A stretch of DNA of 64,000 nt from Nordella sp. HKS 07 (GTDB taxonomy: Bacteria; Pseudomonadota; Alphaproteobacteria; Rhizobiales; Aestuariivirgaceae). The position numbers and the translations under genes are program-made. How positions within the stretch are numbered: the stretch's first letter is position 1; the number at the start of each line of letters is the position of its first letter. The stretch covers positions 3,180,001 through 3,244,000 of the forward strand of contig NZ_CP049258.1 in assembly GCF_011046735.1 (NCBI RefSeq), given 5' to 3'. The notes under the pieces were generated by a model that did not search any database, was not told where the DNA came from, and saw only the letters and a list, made by a program, of their open reading frames with translations. Below are positions 25,128-35,475 of this stretch, piece after piece.

Positions 25128-26321
25128 TTACGGCGGATGCTTTTCCCAGGGAATGCCGTTCTTCCCCATCTCATAACCCAGCTTGTAGAGCGCCCGCATA
25201 TAGACGGGGTCGAAGGGTTCTTTTTCCTTGAGCTCGAAGCTCGCCGGCACCCAGATCGCATTGTAGTCGATCTTGTCGCGTTGGGCGTTGCTGTACAGCC
25301 GGTAGAGATCGCCGATGCCCTGCGTCTTGATCAGCGAGGCGATCGACTTGCCCGCAATGGCGGCGATGCGCGGTTTGACGGCGCTCCATTCCGGATTGAC
25401 CTTGCCGTTGCGGATCACATACAGGGTGCGCTTTGGCGTCCGGCCGATCAGTATGTTGGCGTTCGTCGCCGTGAAGTTGGAGGGGAACAGGAAGGACTGA
25501 TTGCTGGTCCCACCATCGACATGCAGCTCGTCATAACGATGGCCGTCGGCGACGACATTGAGGCGCACCGGCGGAAACACGACGGGAATCGAGGCCGAGG
25601 CCACCAGGATGTCGCGGATGAGCTGAACGCGGTTCGGATCGCGGCTCGAGGCGATCGCCCCGATATCCCAGATGACCGGCCGTTCGGCGTCGATATTGGT
25701 GGTGCCGATCAGAAGGCGGCGACCTTTGGCATGCTCGCGGACGATATCGGCGATGAGCCGGTCAGTCATATAGCGAGCGACCATGTTCTTGAGCGGCGTG
25801 TTGTCGGCGGCCGACTCGCTGCCGATGATGCTCAGAATGCCCTTGGTCTTGTAAATGTCCTTGCCGCTGGTTTCCGTATAGACCTCGCGCAAATGCCGGT
25901 CATAAGCGGAGCCCACAAAGGCAAAGGGGGCAATGAGCGAGCCGGTGCTGACACCGGTGACGATATCGAAATGCGGGCGGGTGCCGGCCGCCGTCCATCC
26001 GACCAGCAAGCCGGCGCCGAAGGCGCCATTGCTGCCGCCACCCGATATGGCCAGGAATTTGCGGTCGTAGGGGTTGATGGTGCGATCGGTCTTCGCCGCG
26101 CGCATAATCTGCGCCGCTCCCGCCTCGATATAGGCAGGGGTGACGCTGTTGCCGTCATCCCCCCAGAAGCGCACCTGCTTATAGCCGGGAACATGGGCCA
26201 CCGCGACCAGCGGCTCGGGCACCGGAGTGCGCAGCTCTTCGAGCGAGGCTCCGCAGCCGGAAAGCAGGAAAAGTCCCGCCGCGCCAATCAGGAATGAAGA
26301 GAATAGACGTCGACCCGCCAT
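25128..26321 (-). CDS. Patatin-like phospholipase lipoprotein
   Basis: 397 aa starting at ATG 26321. A lipoprotein signal (LFLLSGCG, cysteine in the lipobox) anchors it to a membrane. Patatin motifs: oxyanion loop GGGSNGAFGAGLL, nucleophile GVSTGS, and the dyad Asp in HVDGGTSNQ. Family members hydrolyse acyl chains from lipids. A GTG start twelve codons upstream is possible but puts extra residues before the signal. Confidence 0.88.
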   Translation of the reverse strand: MAGRRLFSSFLIGAAGLFLLSGCGASLEELRTPVPEPLVAVAHVPGYKQVRFWGDDGNSVTPAYIEAGAAQIMRAAKTDRTINPYDRKFLAISGGGSNGAFGAGLLVGWTAAGTRPHFDIVTGVSTGSLIAPFAFVGSAYDRHLREVYTETSGKDIYKTKGILSIIGSESAADNTPLKNMVARYMTDRLIADIVREHAKGRRLLIGTTNIDAERPVIWDIGAIASSRDPNRVQLIRDILVASASIPVVFPPVRLNVVADGHRYDELHVDGGTSNQSFLFPSNFTATNANILIGRTPKRTLYVIRNGKVNPEWSAVKPRIAAIAGKSIASLIKTQGIGDLYRLYSNAQRDKIDYNAIWVPASFELKEKEPFDPVYMRALYKLGYEMGKNGIPWEKHPP

Positions 26322-26581
26322 CGATTTTACCAAGTACAGATTGAGAGACCAGTGCACCCAATACTGCGCTCGAGCAAGAAAAACGTGTTGGACCTTGGTC
26401 CAATCCAGGAGCCTTTACCAAGCTAACTCATTGTTAGGGCGCGTCACTTTTAGGCCGCCTCCCGGGCGTGCATCGGCTTGTGCGATCTGGTATTCCCTTG
26501 AGACAGGATTGGTACCGACATCCGCGGCAGTGCCTCGGGGACGGGCCACGGGGAAGAAATGGGCGTTTTGGGGAGACGGCA

Positions 26582-28777
26582 ATGAGCGCGCGTCAGATGG
26601 GATCCATTATCGGCTTGCTGCGCCGCTGCGTGCTGATGGCCGCCATGTTGTCGGTCTTCGGCATGCTGGCGACGGGTGCGCTCGCTCAGACCGAGCCGGC
26701 CGTGCCGCCCCAGAAAGTCCAGGATCTGCTCAAGCTGCTGGGCGATCCCGAGGTGCAGAAGTGGATTGATGCGCAAAAGGCGCCTCAGCCCGCGCCGCAA
26801 GCGAGCGCGCCCGGCCAGATGGATGACGGCATGGTCTTCACCTCGGCCTTGATGCGGATTCATCAGCATTTCTCGGACCTCGCCGCAGCGATCCCAGGGC
26901 TTCCCGCTGAGGTCGCCGCCGCCGCCACCACGGTCGGCATGGCGCTGCAAGGCTATGGCCTGTTCGGCTTCGCGCTGATATTTGCCGTCTTCGTCGCCGC
27001 CGGCTTCGCCGCCCAGTGGCTGTTCCGGCGCTGGACCACCGGGCTGCGCGCCTGGATTGCCGCGTCCGAGCTCGAGACCGTGCGCGATCGGCTGATCGCC
27101 ATGGCGGCGCGCCTCGTCTATGGCGCGGGATCGGTCGCGATGTTCGCGCTGGGCAGCATAGGAGCCTTCCTCGTCTTCAGCTGGCCGCCGCTTCTGCGCC
27201 CGATCCTGCTCGGCTATCTCATGGCGGTGCTGATCTTCCGGCTGGCGCGCGTCGTGCTGGATTTCCTTTTCTCGCCGCCGGAGCTCGCCGATTTCGGCAA
27301 GGCGGCGCGCTTTCGCGTGCTGCCCGTCTCCGATCCGAGCGCGTCGTTCTGGGTGAAGCGCCTGTCTTATGCGGTGGGCTGGTTCGCCTTTGGCTGGGTC
27401 ACGGTCGTCCTCTTGTCGATGCTCGGCTTCACGATACCGTCCCGCCAGCTGATCGCCTATGCGCTCGGGCTCGTCCTGCTCGGCATGGGCATCGAGGCTG
27501 TTTGGCGCAGACCCGTCCAGACATCGGCGCCGGCGCAGGATGCGGCGCGCGCCACGATAGACGAGCGCGCCAGGACCTGGCTGCTTTCGGCGTATTTCGT
27601 CTTCCTGTTTCTGCTCTGGATCGCTGGAGCCATGAAACCCTTCTGGCTGCTTGTCGTGCTGGCGGCCCTGCCTGCCGCGGTCATGCTGGCGCAACGCGCG
27701 GTGAACAATGTCTTCCGGCCGCCGGGATCGGCTCAAAGTGGCAAGGAGGTGCCGAGTGTTCTCGCGGCCATCGTCGAGCGTGGCGTCAGGGCGGGGCTGA
27801 TCATCGCCGCCGTGGTCTTTCTGGCGCACAAGCTGGACGTCGATTTCACCGCCATGACGGCGCAGGACACCTTCCTCACCCGGGTCATGCGCGGCGCGCT
27901 GAGCGCGATCGTCATCCTTCTGGTGGCGGACTTCATATGGCATGTGGCCAAGACCCTGATCGACAAGCGTATCGCCTCCGCTTCCTCAGGCGGTGAGCCG
28001 GGGACGGAGCTGGCCCGGCGCAATTCGCGGATCAGGACGCTGCTGCCTATCATGCGAAACGTCTTGATGATCGTGGTCGCGATCGTCGCGCTGCTGATGG
28101 CCTTGTCTTCCCTCGGCGTGCAGATCGGTCCGCTCATCGCCGGCGCCGGCATTGTCGGCGTGGCGATCGGCTTCGGCGCGCAGACGGTGGTCAAGGACGT
28201 CATCAGCGGAGTCTTTTACCTGCTCGACGACGCCTTCCGCGTCGGCGAGTATATTCAGAGCGGCTCGTACAAGGGGACGGTCGAATCCTTCAGCCTCAGA
28301 TCGGTGAAGCTCAGGCATCATCGCGGTTATGTCTACACCGTTCCGTTCAGCGACCTGGGCGCCGTTCAGAATATGAGCCGCGACTGGGTCATCGAGAAGA
28401 TCACCCTCACCTTGACCTACGACTCCGACATCGACAAAGCCCGCAAGATCGTCAAGAAGATCGGTCTCGAGCTGGCGCAGGATCCGGAATTCGCGCGCAG
28501 CATCATCGAACCCCTCAAGATGCAGGGCGTCGATCAGTTCGGCGACACCGGCATGCTGATGAAGATGAAACTCAAGACGCGTCCCGGCGAGCAGTTCACC
28601 ATCAAGCGCCGCGCCCTCATGCTGATCAAGCAGGCCTTCGACGAGAACGGCATCAAGATCGCGGTGCCGACGGTGCAGGTGTCGGGCGATGATGACCCCA
28701 AAGCCGCGGCGGCCCACAGGATGCGATTGAAGCAGCAGGCTGACGCAGCAGCAGCAAACGCGGCGGGCGGCGGCTGA
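26582..28777 (+). CDS. MscS-family mechanosensitive channel
   Basis: 731 aa with a signal peptide (ending TGALAQ), a periplasmic N-terminal region, a series of about ten hydrophobic segments, and the MscS core near the C-terminus: pore helix and following strand GAGIVGVAIGFGAQTVVKD, then VISGVFYLLDDAFRVGEYI. This is the larger MscS class with extra membrane segments. ATG 26582 is preferred because GGGGAGA lies 6 bp upstream and the signal peptide follows directly. Releases solutes on hypo-osmotic shock. Confidence 0.9.
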   Translation: MSARQMGSIIGLLRRCVLMAAMLSVFGMLATGALAQTEPAVPPQKVQDLLKLLGDPEVQKWIDAQKAPQPAPQASAPGQMDDGMVFTSALMRIHQHFSDLAAAIPGLPAEVAAAATTVGMALQGYGLFGFALIFAVFVAAGFAAQWLFRRWTTGLRAWIAASELETVRDRLIAMAARLVYGAGSVAMFALGSIGAFLVFSWPPLLRPILLGYLMAVLIFRLARVVLDFLFSPPELADFGKAARFRVLPVSDPSASFWVKRLSYAVGWFAFGWVTVVLLSMLGFTIPSRQLIAYALGLVLLGMGIEAVWRRPVQTSAPAQDAARATIDERARTWLLSAYFVFLFLLWIAGAMKPFWLLVVLAALPAAVMLAQRAVNNVFRPPGSAQSGKEVPSVLAAIVERGVRAGLIIAAVVFLAHKLDVDFTAMTAQDTFLTRVMRGALSAIVILLVADFIWHVAKTLIDKRIASASSGGEPGTELARRNSRIRTLLPIMRNVLMIVVAIVALLMALSSLGVQIGPLIAGAGIVGVAIGFGAQTVVKDVISGVFYLLDDAFRVGEYIQSGSYKGTVESFSLRSVKLRHHRGYVYTVPFSDLGAVQNMSRDWVIEKITLTLTYDSDIDKARKIVKKIGLELAQDPEFARSIIEPLKMQGVDQFGDTGMLMKMKLKTRPGEQFTIKRRALMLIKQAFDENGIKIAVPTVQVSGDDDPKAAAAHRMRLKQQADAAAANAAGGG

Positions 28778-28818
28778 CCGCTGGCGCTGGCACGGGAGCT
28801 TTTACCTTCGGGACTCGC

Positions 28819-29943
28819 TCACGGCACGAAAGGCTTGAAATGCTTGGAGAGCTTGAGCCCCTGGCGCTGATAGTTGGAGCCGATGCCCTGGCCATAGACC
28901 TGGTCCGGCATCTGGGTGAGGGGTTCGTAGATGAGCCGGCCGATGATCTGCCCATCCTCCAGGATGAAGGGCACCTCATGCGAGCGCACTTCAAGAACCG
29001 CGCGTGAGCCTTCGCCGCCGCCCGATTGGTGGCCGAAGCCCGGATCGAAGAAGCCGGCATAATGGACGCGGAATTCGCCGACCAGCGGATTGAACGGCAC
29101 CATCTCGGCCGCATGTGTCGGCGGCACGCGCACCGCCTCCTTCGACGCCAGGATATAGAACTGGTCGGGGTCGAGGATGAGCGACCCCTTCTGCCAGATC
29201 GGCTCCCAGTAATCCAAGACCTCTAGTACGCCGATCCTGTCGACATCGATGAGGCCCGAATGCCTCTTGGCGCGGAAGCCCACCGGCTGGCCGGGCGGCT
29301 GCGGCGACAGATCGACCGACAGCGCGAGGCCGTTGTCGATATTGGCGTTGGCGCTCGAGATCAGTGCTTCGCTTTCATGCAGCATCGCGATGATCTCGTC
29401 GGAAGCGAGCGGCGGGCCGGAGCGGAAACGGATCTGCGACAGGCGCGAGCCGGTGCGCGCCAGGATGGAGAAGCTCCGGGGCGAGATCTCGGCATAGAGC
29501 GGGCCTTCATAGCCCTCCGAGATCTTGTCGAATTCGCGCGCGTCATCAGCGATGATGCGGGTGAAGATGTCAAGCCGGCCGGTCGAGCTCTTGGGGTTGG
29601 CCGCCGCCGAGATTCGGGACGGCAGCGCCAGGCTTTCGAGGAGCGGCACGATATAGACGCAGCCCGCTTCGAAGACCGCCCCCTGGGCCAGCGAGAATTT
29701 GTGCAGCTGCAGCGTCTCCAGGCGCTCGGCCACGGTCTTGCCGGGGCCCGGCAGGAAGGAGGCGCGCACCCGGTAGGCCCATTCGCCGAGCCGCAAATCC
29801 AGGCTCGCCGGCTGGACCTGCCCGTCGGCCAGGGGCCGGCCGGTCCGGATGAAGCCTTTCTGGCAGAAATCGACCAGCGTCATCGCGGGCAGGATCCCGC
29901 GCGGCATTTCAAGGGTGGAAAGCTTGGTGTTGAGCTGCGGCAT
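28819..29943 (-). CDS. 2'-deoxycytidine 5'-triphosphate deaminase, long form
   Basis: 374 aa, the alphaproteobacterial long dCTP deaminase. Two dUTPase-like repeats: ANPKSSTGRLDIFTRI and the later YAGFFDPGFGH segment, with PASLDLRLGEWAYRV near the N-terminus. It supplies dUTP for dTMP synthesis. Followed, divergently, by apaG. Confidence 0.88.
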   Translation of the reverse strand: MPQLNTKLSTLEMPRGILPAMTLVDFCQKGFIRTGRPLADGQVQPASLDLRLGEWAYRVRASFLPGPGKTVAERLETLQLHKFSLAQGAVFEAGCVYIVPLLESLALPSRISAAANPKSSTGRLDIFTRIIADDAREFDKISEGYEGPLYAEISPRSFSILARTGSRLSQIRFRSGPPLASDEIIAMLHESEALISSANANIDNGLALSVDLSPQPPGQPVGFRAKRHSGLIDVDRIGVLEVLDYWEPIWQKGSLILDPDQFYILASKEAVRVPPTHAAEMVPFNPLVGEFRVHYAGFFDPGFGHQSGGGEGSRAVLEVRSHEVPFILEDGQIIGRLIYEPLTQMPDQVYGQGIGSNYQRQGLKLSKHFKPFVP

Positions 29944-30028
29944 GGCGCTATTGAGGGGCTTCTCCGGCGTTAGGCAAGCTTAATCTGGCCCCAGTGGAAA
30001 ACCCGGCCGCATCGTCTAAAGTGGCCCC

Positions 30029-30421
30029 ATGTATGAAAGCACCACCCGCAATATCCGTGTCGTCGTTCAGCCGCGCTATCTGCAAAGCCAGTCGCGGCCG
30101 GACGAAGATCATTTCTTCTGGGCCTATACGATCACCATCGAGAACCGGGGCGTGGAGATCGTGACCTTGCGCAGCCGCCATTGGCAGATCACCGATGACC
30201 GCGGCGGCCATGAGGAGGTGAAAGGCGACGGTGTTGTCGGCGAGCAGCCGACCCTGGCGCCCGGCGAGAGCTTCGAATATACGTCCGGCGTACCGCTCGC
30301 GACGCCGTCCGGCATCATGGTCGGGACATATGAGATGGAGACCTCGGGCGGCGAGCGCTTCGATGTGGCCATTCCCGCCTTTTCACTCGATTCCCCCCAA
30401 TCCCACCGACAGATCAACTGA
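30029..30421 (+). CDS. apaG: ApaG protein
   Basis: 130 aa. Typical ApaG beta sandwich: VVVQPRYLQSQS, FFWAYTITIENRG, LRSRHWQITD, GEQPTLAPGESFEYTSG, GTYEMETSGGERFDV. Historically linked to cobalt/magnesium efflux; the fold suggests a binding function. Seven base pairs separate it from argE, so the two are probably co-transcribed. Confidence 0.95.
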   Translation: MYESTTRNIRVVVQPRYLQSQSRPDEDHFFWAYTITIENRGVEIVTLRSRHWQITDDRGGHEEVKGDGVVGEQPTLAPGESFEYTSGVPLATPSGIMVGTYEMETSGGERFDVAIPAFSLDSPQSHRQIN

Positions 30422-30427
30422 CTTTTC

Positions 30428-31588
30428 ATGACTGGAACCCGCTTCACGCCACGCGACATGCTGGCTCGTCTCGTCGCTTTCGACACCACCAGCCGCGACG
30501 GCAATCTGCCGCTCATCGATTTCGTCGAGAGCTATCTCGCCGACTGGGGCGTCAAGAGCCTGCGCGTCGATTTCGAGTCGGGCAAGAAGACCAACCTCTA
30601 TGCCACGATCGGCCCCGAGGATCTGGGCGGCATCGTTCTGTCGGGCCATACCGATGTGGTGCCGGTCGACGGCCAGGACTGGACGACCGATCCCTTCACG
30701 ATGACGGAAAAGGACGGTCTCCTCTATGGCCGCGGCACCTGCGACATGAAGGGCTTTCTCGCCACCGCTCTGGCGCTGGTGCCGGATTTCAAGGCGGCGA
30801 AGCTCAAAGTCCCGATCCATCTGGCGCTGTCCTGCGACGAGGAAGTGGGCTGCGTCGGCGTGCGCCCGCTCGTCGCCTATATCAAGGAGCATCTGCCGAA
30901 GCCCAAGGCGGTCATCGTCGGCGAGCCGACCCTGATGAAGGTGGTGAACGCCCATAAGGGGGCGCACACTTTCGCGACCGAGGTGACCGGCCTCGAAGCG
31001 CATTCGAGCTGCACGCATCTCGGCGTCAATTCCATCCTGGTGGCGGGCGAGCTTCTCACCGAGATCGGCCGCATCGCGGCTGACATGCGCGAGCGGGGCG
31101 ACCCGTCGGGCCGCTTCAACCCGCCTTACACGACAGTGCATGTCGGTCTGATCGAAGGCGGTACCGCCAAGAATATCATTCCACGCCGCTGCGGCTTTCG
31201 GTGGGAGACGCGGCTTCTGCCGGGCGCCGATCCGGAAGAAGTGCCGACGCGCTTCAACGCCTTCGCCAGAACACTGGAGCCGGCAATGCATGCCGTGTCA
31301 TCCGATACCGGCATCAGGACCGATCGCACCAATGTCGTGCCGGGGCTGCGCCCCGAGCAGGACTCTCCCGCGGAGCATCTGGCGCTGCATCTGGCCGAAG
31401 CCAACGGCGCCGAAGCCGTGTCCTATTGCACCGAGGCCGGCCTCTTCCAGGAGATCGGCATCCCCGCGATCATCTGCGGCCCGGGCTCCATCGAGCAGGC
31501 CCATAAGCCTGACGAGTTCATCGCCATTTCCGAAATGGAGAAATGCGAGACCTTCATGAAGCGGCTCATCCGCCACTGCGTGAACTGA
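30428..31588 (+). CDS. argE: Acetylornithine deacetylase
   Basis: 386 aa, M20 metallopeptidase family, ArgE branch. Metal-site motifs: VLSGHTDVVPVDGQDW, GTCDMKGF, and SCDEEVGCVG with the catalytic Glu. Converts N-acetylornithine to ornithine in arginine synthesis. argF and argD lie nearby on the other strand. A MITE-like element begins 11 bp after the stop. Confidence 0.94.
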   Translation: MTGTRFTPRDMLARLVAFDTTSRDGNLPLIDFVESYLADWGVKSLRVDFESGKKTNLYATIGPEDLGGIVLSGHTDVVPVDGQDWTTDPFTMTEKDGLLYGRGTCDMKGFLATALALVPDFKAAKLKVPIHLALSCDEEVGCVGVRPLVAYIKEHLPKPKAVIVGEPTLMKVVNAHKGAHTFATEVTGLEAHSSCTHLGVNSILVAGELLTEIGRIAADMRERGDPSGRFNPPYTTVHVGLIEGGTAKNIIPRRCGFRWETRLLPGADPEEVPTRFNAFARTLEPAMHAVSSDTGIRTDRTNVVPGLRPEQDSPAEHLALHLAEANGAEAVSYCTEAGLFQEIGIPAIICGPGSIEQAHKPDEFIAISEMEKCETFMKRLIRHCVN

Positions 31589-31599
31589 GGTCACCCTCT

Positions 31600-31808
31600 C
31601 CCCGCTAAAGCGCAGGGATGTCCGGGGAAATTCATTGCAATACGCAAGGCCTTACCTGTTTTCCCCTTCTCCCGCTTGCTTGCGGAAGAAGGGGAATGAT
31701 GGTGAGTTCTGAGTCTCGTTAGAGAAGATGTGACTCGATCCCATTCCTAATGTGATTTTCTCTGGCATGTCGCAAGTTTCCCCGGACAGCCCTCCGCTAA
31801 AGCGGGGC
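31600..31808. mobile_element. MITE-like element, copy 1 (209 bp, inverted ends)
   Basis: The left end CCCCGCTAAAGCGCAGGGAT... and the right end (complement CCCCGCTTTAGCGGAGGGCT...) are imperfect inverted repeats of about 31 bp, both running into TGTCCGGGGAAA. The interior has no gene and includes a hairpin TTCCCCTTCTCCCGC.../...GGAAGAAGGGGAA. A related copy lies inverted at 54340-54522. It fills the gap between argE and yccF. Confidence 0.65.
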
Positions 31809-31877
31809 GAAGGGGGTGCTATTGCGCTCGCTTGTCATTCTCCCCATATCTGGCGCGGATTTTCACATGAGGCCGAC

Positions 31878-32360
31878 ATGACCCTGCTTCTCAATATCCT
31901 GTGGTTCATCCTCGGCGGGTTCCTGTCGGGGCTCGGCTGGCTCCTGGCCACCGTGCTCATGGCGATCACCATCGTCGGCATCCCGTGGGTGCGCTCCTGC
32001 TTCAATCTGGCGATGTTTTCCTTCTGGCCCTTCGGTCGCGACGTGATCTCGCGCAAGGAGCTCACCGGCCAGGACGATCTCGGCACCGGCACGCTGGGGC
32101 TCGTCGGCAATATCATCTGGTTCGTGCTGTGCGGCTGGTGGCTGGCGGTCTGGCACATCACCGCCGCCGTGGCGCTTGGCATCACCATCATCGGCATACC
32201 CTTCGCCGTGCAGCATCTGAAGCTCGCGGTCGCCTCGCTGCTTCCGGTTGGCAAGATGGTCGTCGATTACGAGACCATCGAGCGCGTACGCGCCGGACGC
32301 GGCCCTACTGCGGCTGCGTCTCAGGCTCCACTTCCTCCGGCGCGAACTGGTAGTGCGTAG
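31878..32360 (+). CDS. YccF-family inner membrane protein
   Basis: 160 aa from ATG 31878. Two YccF repeats with hydrophobic segments: LLLNILWFILGGFLSGLGWL and GLVGNIIWFVLCGWWLAVWH, each followed by ITIVGIPW- or ITIIGIPF-type motifs. Function of the family is unknown. The last 56 bp overlap the end of hslO on the opposite strand; the overlapping tail (after VDYETIERV) is low-complexity. Confidence 0.85.
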   Translation: MTLLLNILWFILGGFLSGLGWLLATVLMAITIVGIPWVRSCFNLAMFSFWPFGRDVISRKELTGQDDLGTGTLGLVGNIIWFVLCGWWLAVWHITAAVALGITIIGIPFAVQHLKLAVASLLPVGKMVVDYETIERVRAGRGPTAAASQAPLPPARTGSA

Positions 32361-33258
32361 AGCAGAACTCGCAGGTGACGTCGATGATGCCGTTGGTCTT
32401 CATCGCCGCCCGGTCGTCATCTGAGAAGCTCTTGAGCAGGTCGCCGACCTTGTCGCGCGAGCAGGTGCAGTGCCGCTCGAGCGTCACCGCCGGATAGACC
32501 GTCACGCCATCCTCGTGATAGAGCCGATAGAGCAGTTCCTCGGGCGTCACCAGCGGGTCGAGCAGCTCATGGTCCTCGACGGTGTCGAGGAGCAGGCGCG
32601 CCTTCACCCAGTGATCATCCTCGACCACCGTCTCTTCCTTGCCTTCCGGGACATCGCCTGAATGGAGCGGCATGGGGCTGATGCCGCCGTGGCGCGGCAG
32701 ATGCTGCACCATGATGGCGCCGGCGCGCCAGGCCTCGGGCCGGGCGCCGCGCTGCGCCAGCACGCCGGCCGCGAGCCGGAGCCGGGTCGGGATCTGCTCG
32801 GATTGCTGGAAATAGCCGAGGGCCGCCTCGGTCAGCGACACGCCACCCAGCGACACGATGCCCTGATAGCGCTCCATCCCGACACCCTGATCGATGGTCA
32901 TGGCGAGATGCCCCTTGCCGAGCAGCGCCTGCGGTGTCGGCGACTTGAGCTTCGCCACCATGTCGGCGTCGAAGCGCGCATAGCCCCGGATCCCGCCAGG
33001 GGCGGAGAAGTCGGCGACCAGCAGGTCGACCGGTCCGTCGCTGTTGGTCTGCAGGATGAACTTGCCGTCGAATTTGAGCGAAGCGCCCAGCATGGCGGTG
33101 AGTGCGACGGCCTCGGCGAGAAGGGCCGAGACCGGGGCCGGATAATCGTGCTTGTGCAGGATGTCGTCGACCACGTTCCCTAAACGCACGATCCGCCCGC
33201 GCACGCCCAAGGGCTTGATTTCAAAAGGCATCACGGTGTTGTCGGGAAGGTTGGTCAT
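32305..33258 (-). CDS. hslO: Redox-regulated chaperone Hsp33
   Basis: 317 aa from ATG 33258 (a TTG nine codons earlier is possible). Hsp33 pattern: FSAPGGIRGYARFDAD, LLGKGHLAMTIDQG, and the zinc-binding cysteines HCTCSRDK and CEFCSTHY, the CxC and CxxC pairs that oxidise to activate the holdase. It lies 68 bp downstream of argF on the same strand, an arrangement common in Rhizobiales. Confidence 0.95.
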   Translation of the reverse strand: MTNLPDNTVMPFEIKPLGVRGRIVRLGNVVDDILHKHDYPAPVSALLAEAVALTAMLGASLKFDGKFILQTNSDGPVDLLVADFSAPGGIRGYARFDADMVAKLKSPTPQALLGKGHLAMTIDQGVGMERYQGIVSLGGVSLTEAALGYFQQSEQIPTRLRLAAGVLAQRGARPEAWRAGAIMVQHLPRHGGISPMPLHSGDVPEGKEETVVEDDHWVKARLLLDTVEDHELLDPLVTPEELLYRLYHEDGVTVYPAVTLERHCTCSRDKVGDLLKSFSDDDRAAMKTNGIIDVTCEFCSTHYQFAPEEVEPETQPQ

Positions 33259-33326
33259 GCTGTTCACGTGTTTTTGCAGGGGCAAGAGAGGCTCTCGCCC
33301 TTGAGTGCTAGCTGTAATTTATGGCG

Positions 33327-34262
33327 TCATTCAGCGCCGAGGCAGCGGAGAAGAATGCTCTTCTGGATATGGAGACGGTTCTCGGCTTCGTCAAATACCA
33401 CCGATTGCGGGCCATCCATGACCTGGGCGGTGACCTCCTCGCCGCGATGGGCGGGCAGGCAATGCATGAACAGCGCATCGGGCCGGGCTTTGCGCATCAG
33501 GGCTTCATTCACCTGGTAGGGCTTCAGCATATTGTGGCGCGCCGCGCCGTCGGTGTCATGCATGGAGACCCAGACATCGGCGACGATGCAGGAGGCGTCC
33601 GTGACGGCTTCCTCGGCCGATGTCGTGACCTTGATCTTGCCCCCGTGGCGCGCCGCCCAGCTCACCGCTTCCTTGTCGGGAGCGAGTTCCGCCGGGCAGG
33701 CGAGCCGCAATTCGCCGCCGAGTTTGGTCGCCGCATGGATCCACGAGGTCGCGACATTGTTGCCGTCGCCCACCCAGGCGACCGTTTGCCGGTCGATGGC
33801 GCCGCGATGCTCCTCCAAGGTCATGATGTCGGCCATGACCTGGCAGGGATGCGACTTGTCGGTGAGGCCGTTGATGACAGGGACGCTCGCATGCTCCGCG
33901 AGCTCCATCAGGTGATCGTGCCTCTTGGCGCGGATCATGATCGCATCGACATAACGCGACAGCACACGCGCCGTGTCGGCCACCGTCTCGCCGCGGCCGA
34001 GTTGCATGTCGTTGGCCGAGATGACGAGCACTTCGCCGCCGAGCTGCCGCATCGCCACTTCGAAGGAGACGCGCGTGCGCGTCGAGGGCCGCTGGAAAAT
34101 CAGCGCCAGCATGCGGCCCTTGAGCGGAGCGCCTTGCTCGACCGTTCCTTTCGGCTGATTCCGGCGCGCGTTCTTCATCGCCAGCGAGCGGTCGAGGATG
34201 GCTCTGAGCTCAGCTGCGGTGAAATCTGAAATATCGAGGAAATGACGGATGTCGCCGGCCAT
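33327..34262 (-). CDS. argF: Ornithine carbamoyltransferase
   Basis: 311 aa. Carbamoyl-phosphate motif [26 protein letters not shown], and ornithine loop [12 protein letters not shown] are intact. Forms citrulline in arginine synthesis. Ten bp after argD on the same strand, so the two form an operon, continued by hslO. Confidence 0.96.
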   Translation of the reverse strand: MAGDIRHFLDISDFTAAELRAILDRSLAMKNARRNQPKGTVEQGAPLKGRMLALIFQRPSTRTRVSFEVAMRQLGGEVLVISANDMQLGRGETVADTARVLSRYVDAIMIRAKRHDHLMELAEHASVPVINGLTDKSHPCQVMADIMTLEEHRGAIDRQTVAWVGDGNNVATSWIHAATKLGGELRLACPAELAPDKEAVSWAARHGGKIKVTTSAEEAVTDASCIVADVWVSMHDTDGAARHNMLKPYQVNEALMRKARPDALFMHCLPAHRGEEVTAQVMDGPQSVVFDEAENRLHIQKSILLRCLGAE

Positions 34263-34272
34263 GACAGGTCAC

Positions 34273-35454
34273 TCAGCCGCGCTTGGATTTGAGGGATTGG
34301 CAGGCGCGGTCGAGCTTCGCCACGGCTTCTGAGAGATCCTCGTCGGTGACGATGAGCGGCGGCAGGAGGCGCACAACATTGTCGCCGGCGGCGATGGTGA
34401 GGAGCTGCTCGTCGAGGGCGGCCGCGATGAGATCGGTATTCGGCACCTTCGTCTTGAGGCCCATCATCAGACCGTCGCCGCGGATGTCCTCGATGATGTC
34501 GGGATGGCTGTCTTTCAGCGCCGCGAGCTTCTGCTTGAGGCTGAGGCCGCGCTGACGGACAAGGTCGAGAAAGCCGTCGGCGAGCACGACATCGAGCACC
34601 GCATTGCCGACCGCCATGGCAAGAGGATTGCCGCCGAAGGTCGAGCCATGCGTGCCCGCCGTCATGCCTTGCGCCGCGTTCTCCGTGGCGAGGCAGGCGC
34701 CGACCGGGAAGCCGCCGCCGATGCCTTTGGCGATGGCCATGATATCGGGTGTGACGCCCGCCCATTCATGGGCGAAGAGCTTGCCGGTGCGTCCGACGCC
34801 GCATTGCACCTCATCGAGCAGCAGCAGGAGCCCATGCTCGTCGCAGATCTCGCGCAGCCGCTTGAGCATGCCGGGCGGAACCGGGCGCAACCCGCCTTCG
34901 CCCTGGATCGGCTCGATCAGGATGCCGGCGGTCGCCGGCGTGATCGCGGCAAGCAGCGCCTTCTCGTCGCCGAAGGGAACTTGGTCGAAACCGTCGACCT
35001 TGGGGCCGAAGCCCTCGATATATTTGGCCTGGCCGCCGGCGGCGATGGTGGCGAGGGTTCGACCATGGAAGGCGCCCTCGAAAGTGATGATGCGGAAGCG
35101 GGCCGGATGTCCCTTGGCCGCATGATACTTGCGCGCCATCTTGATCGAGCATTCGAGCGCCTCGGCGCCGGAATTGGTGAAGAAGACGGTGTCGGCGAAG
35201 GTTGCTTCCGTCAGGCGCCTGGCGAGCTTCTCCTGTCCGGGGATTATATAGAGATTGGAGGTATGCCAGAGCTTCTGGGCCTGTTCGGTCAGGGCCTGGA
35301 CGAGGCGCGGATGGGCGTGGCCGAGGCTTGTGACCGCGACGCCGGCGCCGAAATCGAGATATTCCTTCCCGTCTTCCGTATAGACGCGCATGCCCTTGCC
35401 ATGGTCGAAAGCCAGCGGCGTGCGCTTATAGGTCGGCAGGACAGGCGTGATCAT
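34273..35454 (-). CDS. argD: Acetylornithine aminotransferase
   Basis: 393 aa from ATG 35454. Class III aminotransferase: [21 protein letters not shown]-contacting [15 protein letters not shown], and Schiff-base lysine in [15 protein letters not shown]. Forms N-acetylornithine, upstream of argE chemistry. The extra upstream open frame is rejected because it runs through a terminator-like hairpin and does not match the family N-terminus ([15 protein letters not shown]). Confidence 0.95.
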   Translation of the reverse strand: MITPVLPTYKRTPLAFDHGKGMRVYTEDGKEYLDFGAGVAVTSLGHAHPRLVQALTEQAQKLWHTSNLYIIPGQEKLARRLTEATFADTVFFTNSGAEALECSIKMARKYHAAKGHPARFRIITFEGAFHGRTLATIAAGGQAKYIEGFGPKVDGFDQVPFGDEKALLAAITPATAGILIEPIQGEGGLRPVPPGMLKRLREICDEHGLLLLLDEVQCGVGRTGKLFAHEWAGVTPDIMAIAKGIGGGFPVGACLATENAAQGMTAGTHGSTFGGNPLAMAVGNAVLDVVLADGFLDLVRQRGLSLKQKLAALKDSHPDIIEDIRGDGLMMGLKTKVPNTDLIAAALDEQLLTIAAGDNVVRLLPPLIVTDEDLSEAVAKLDRACQSLKSKRG

Positions 35455-35475
35455 CGTCGTGGTCCAAATGAAAAT

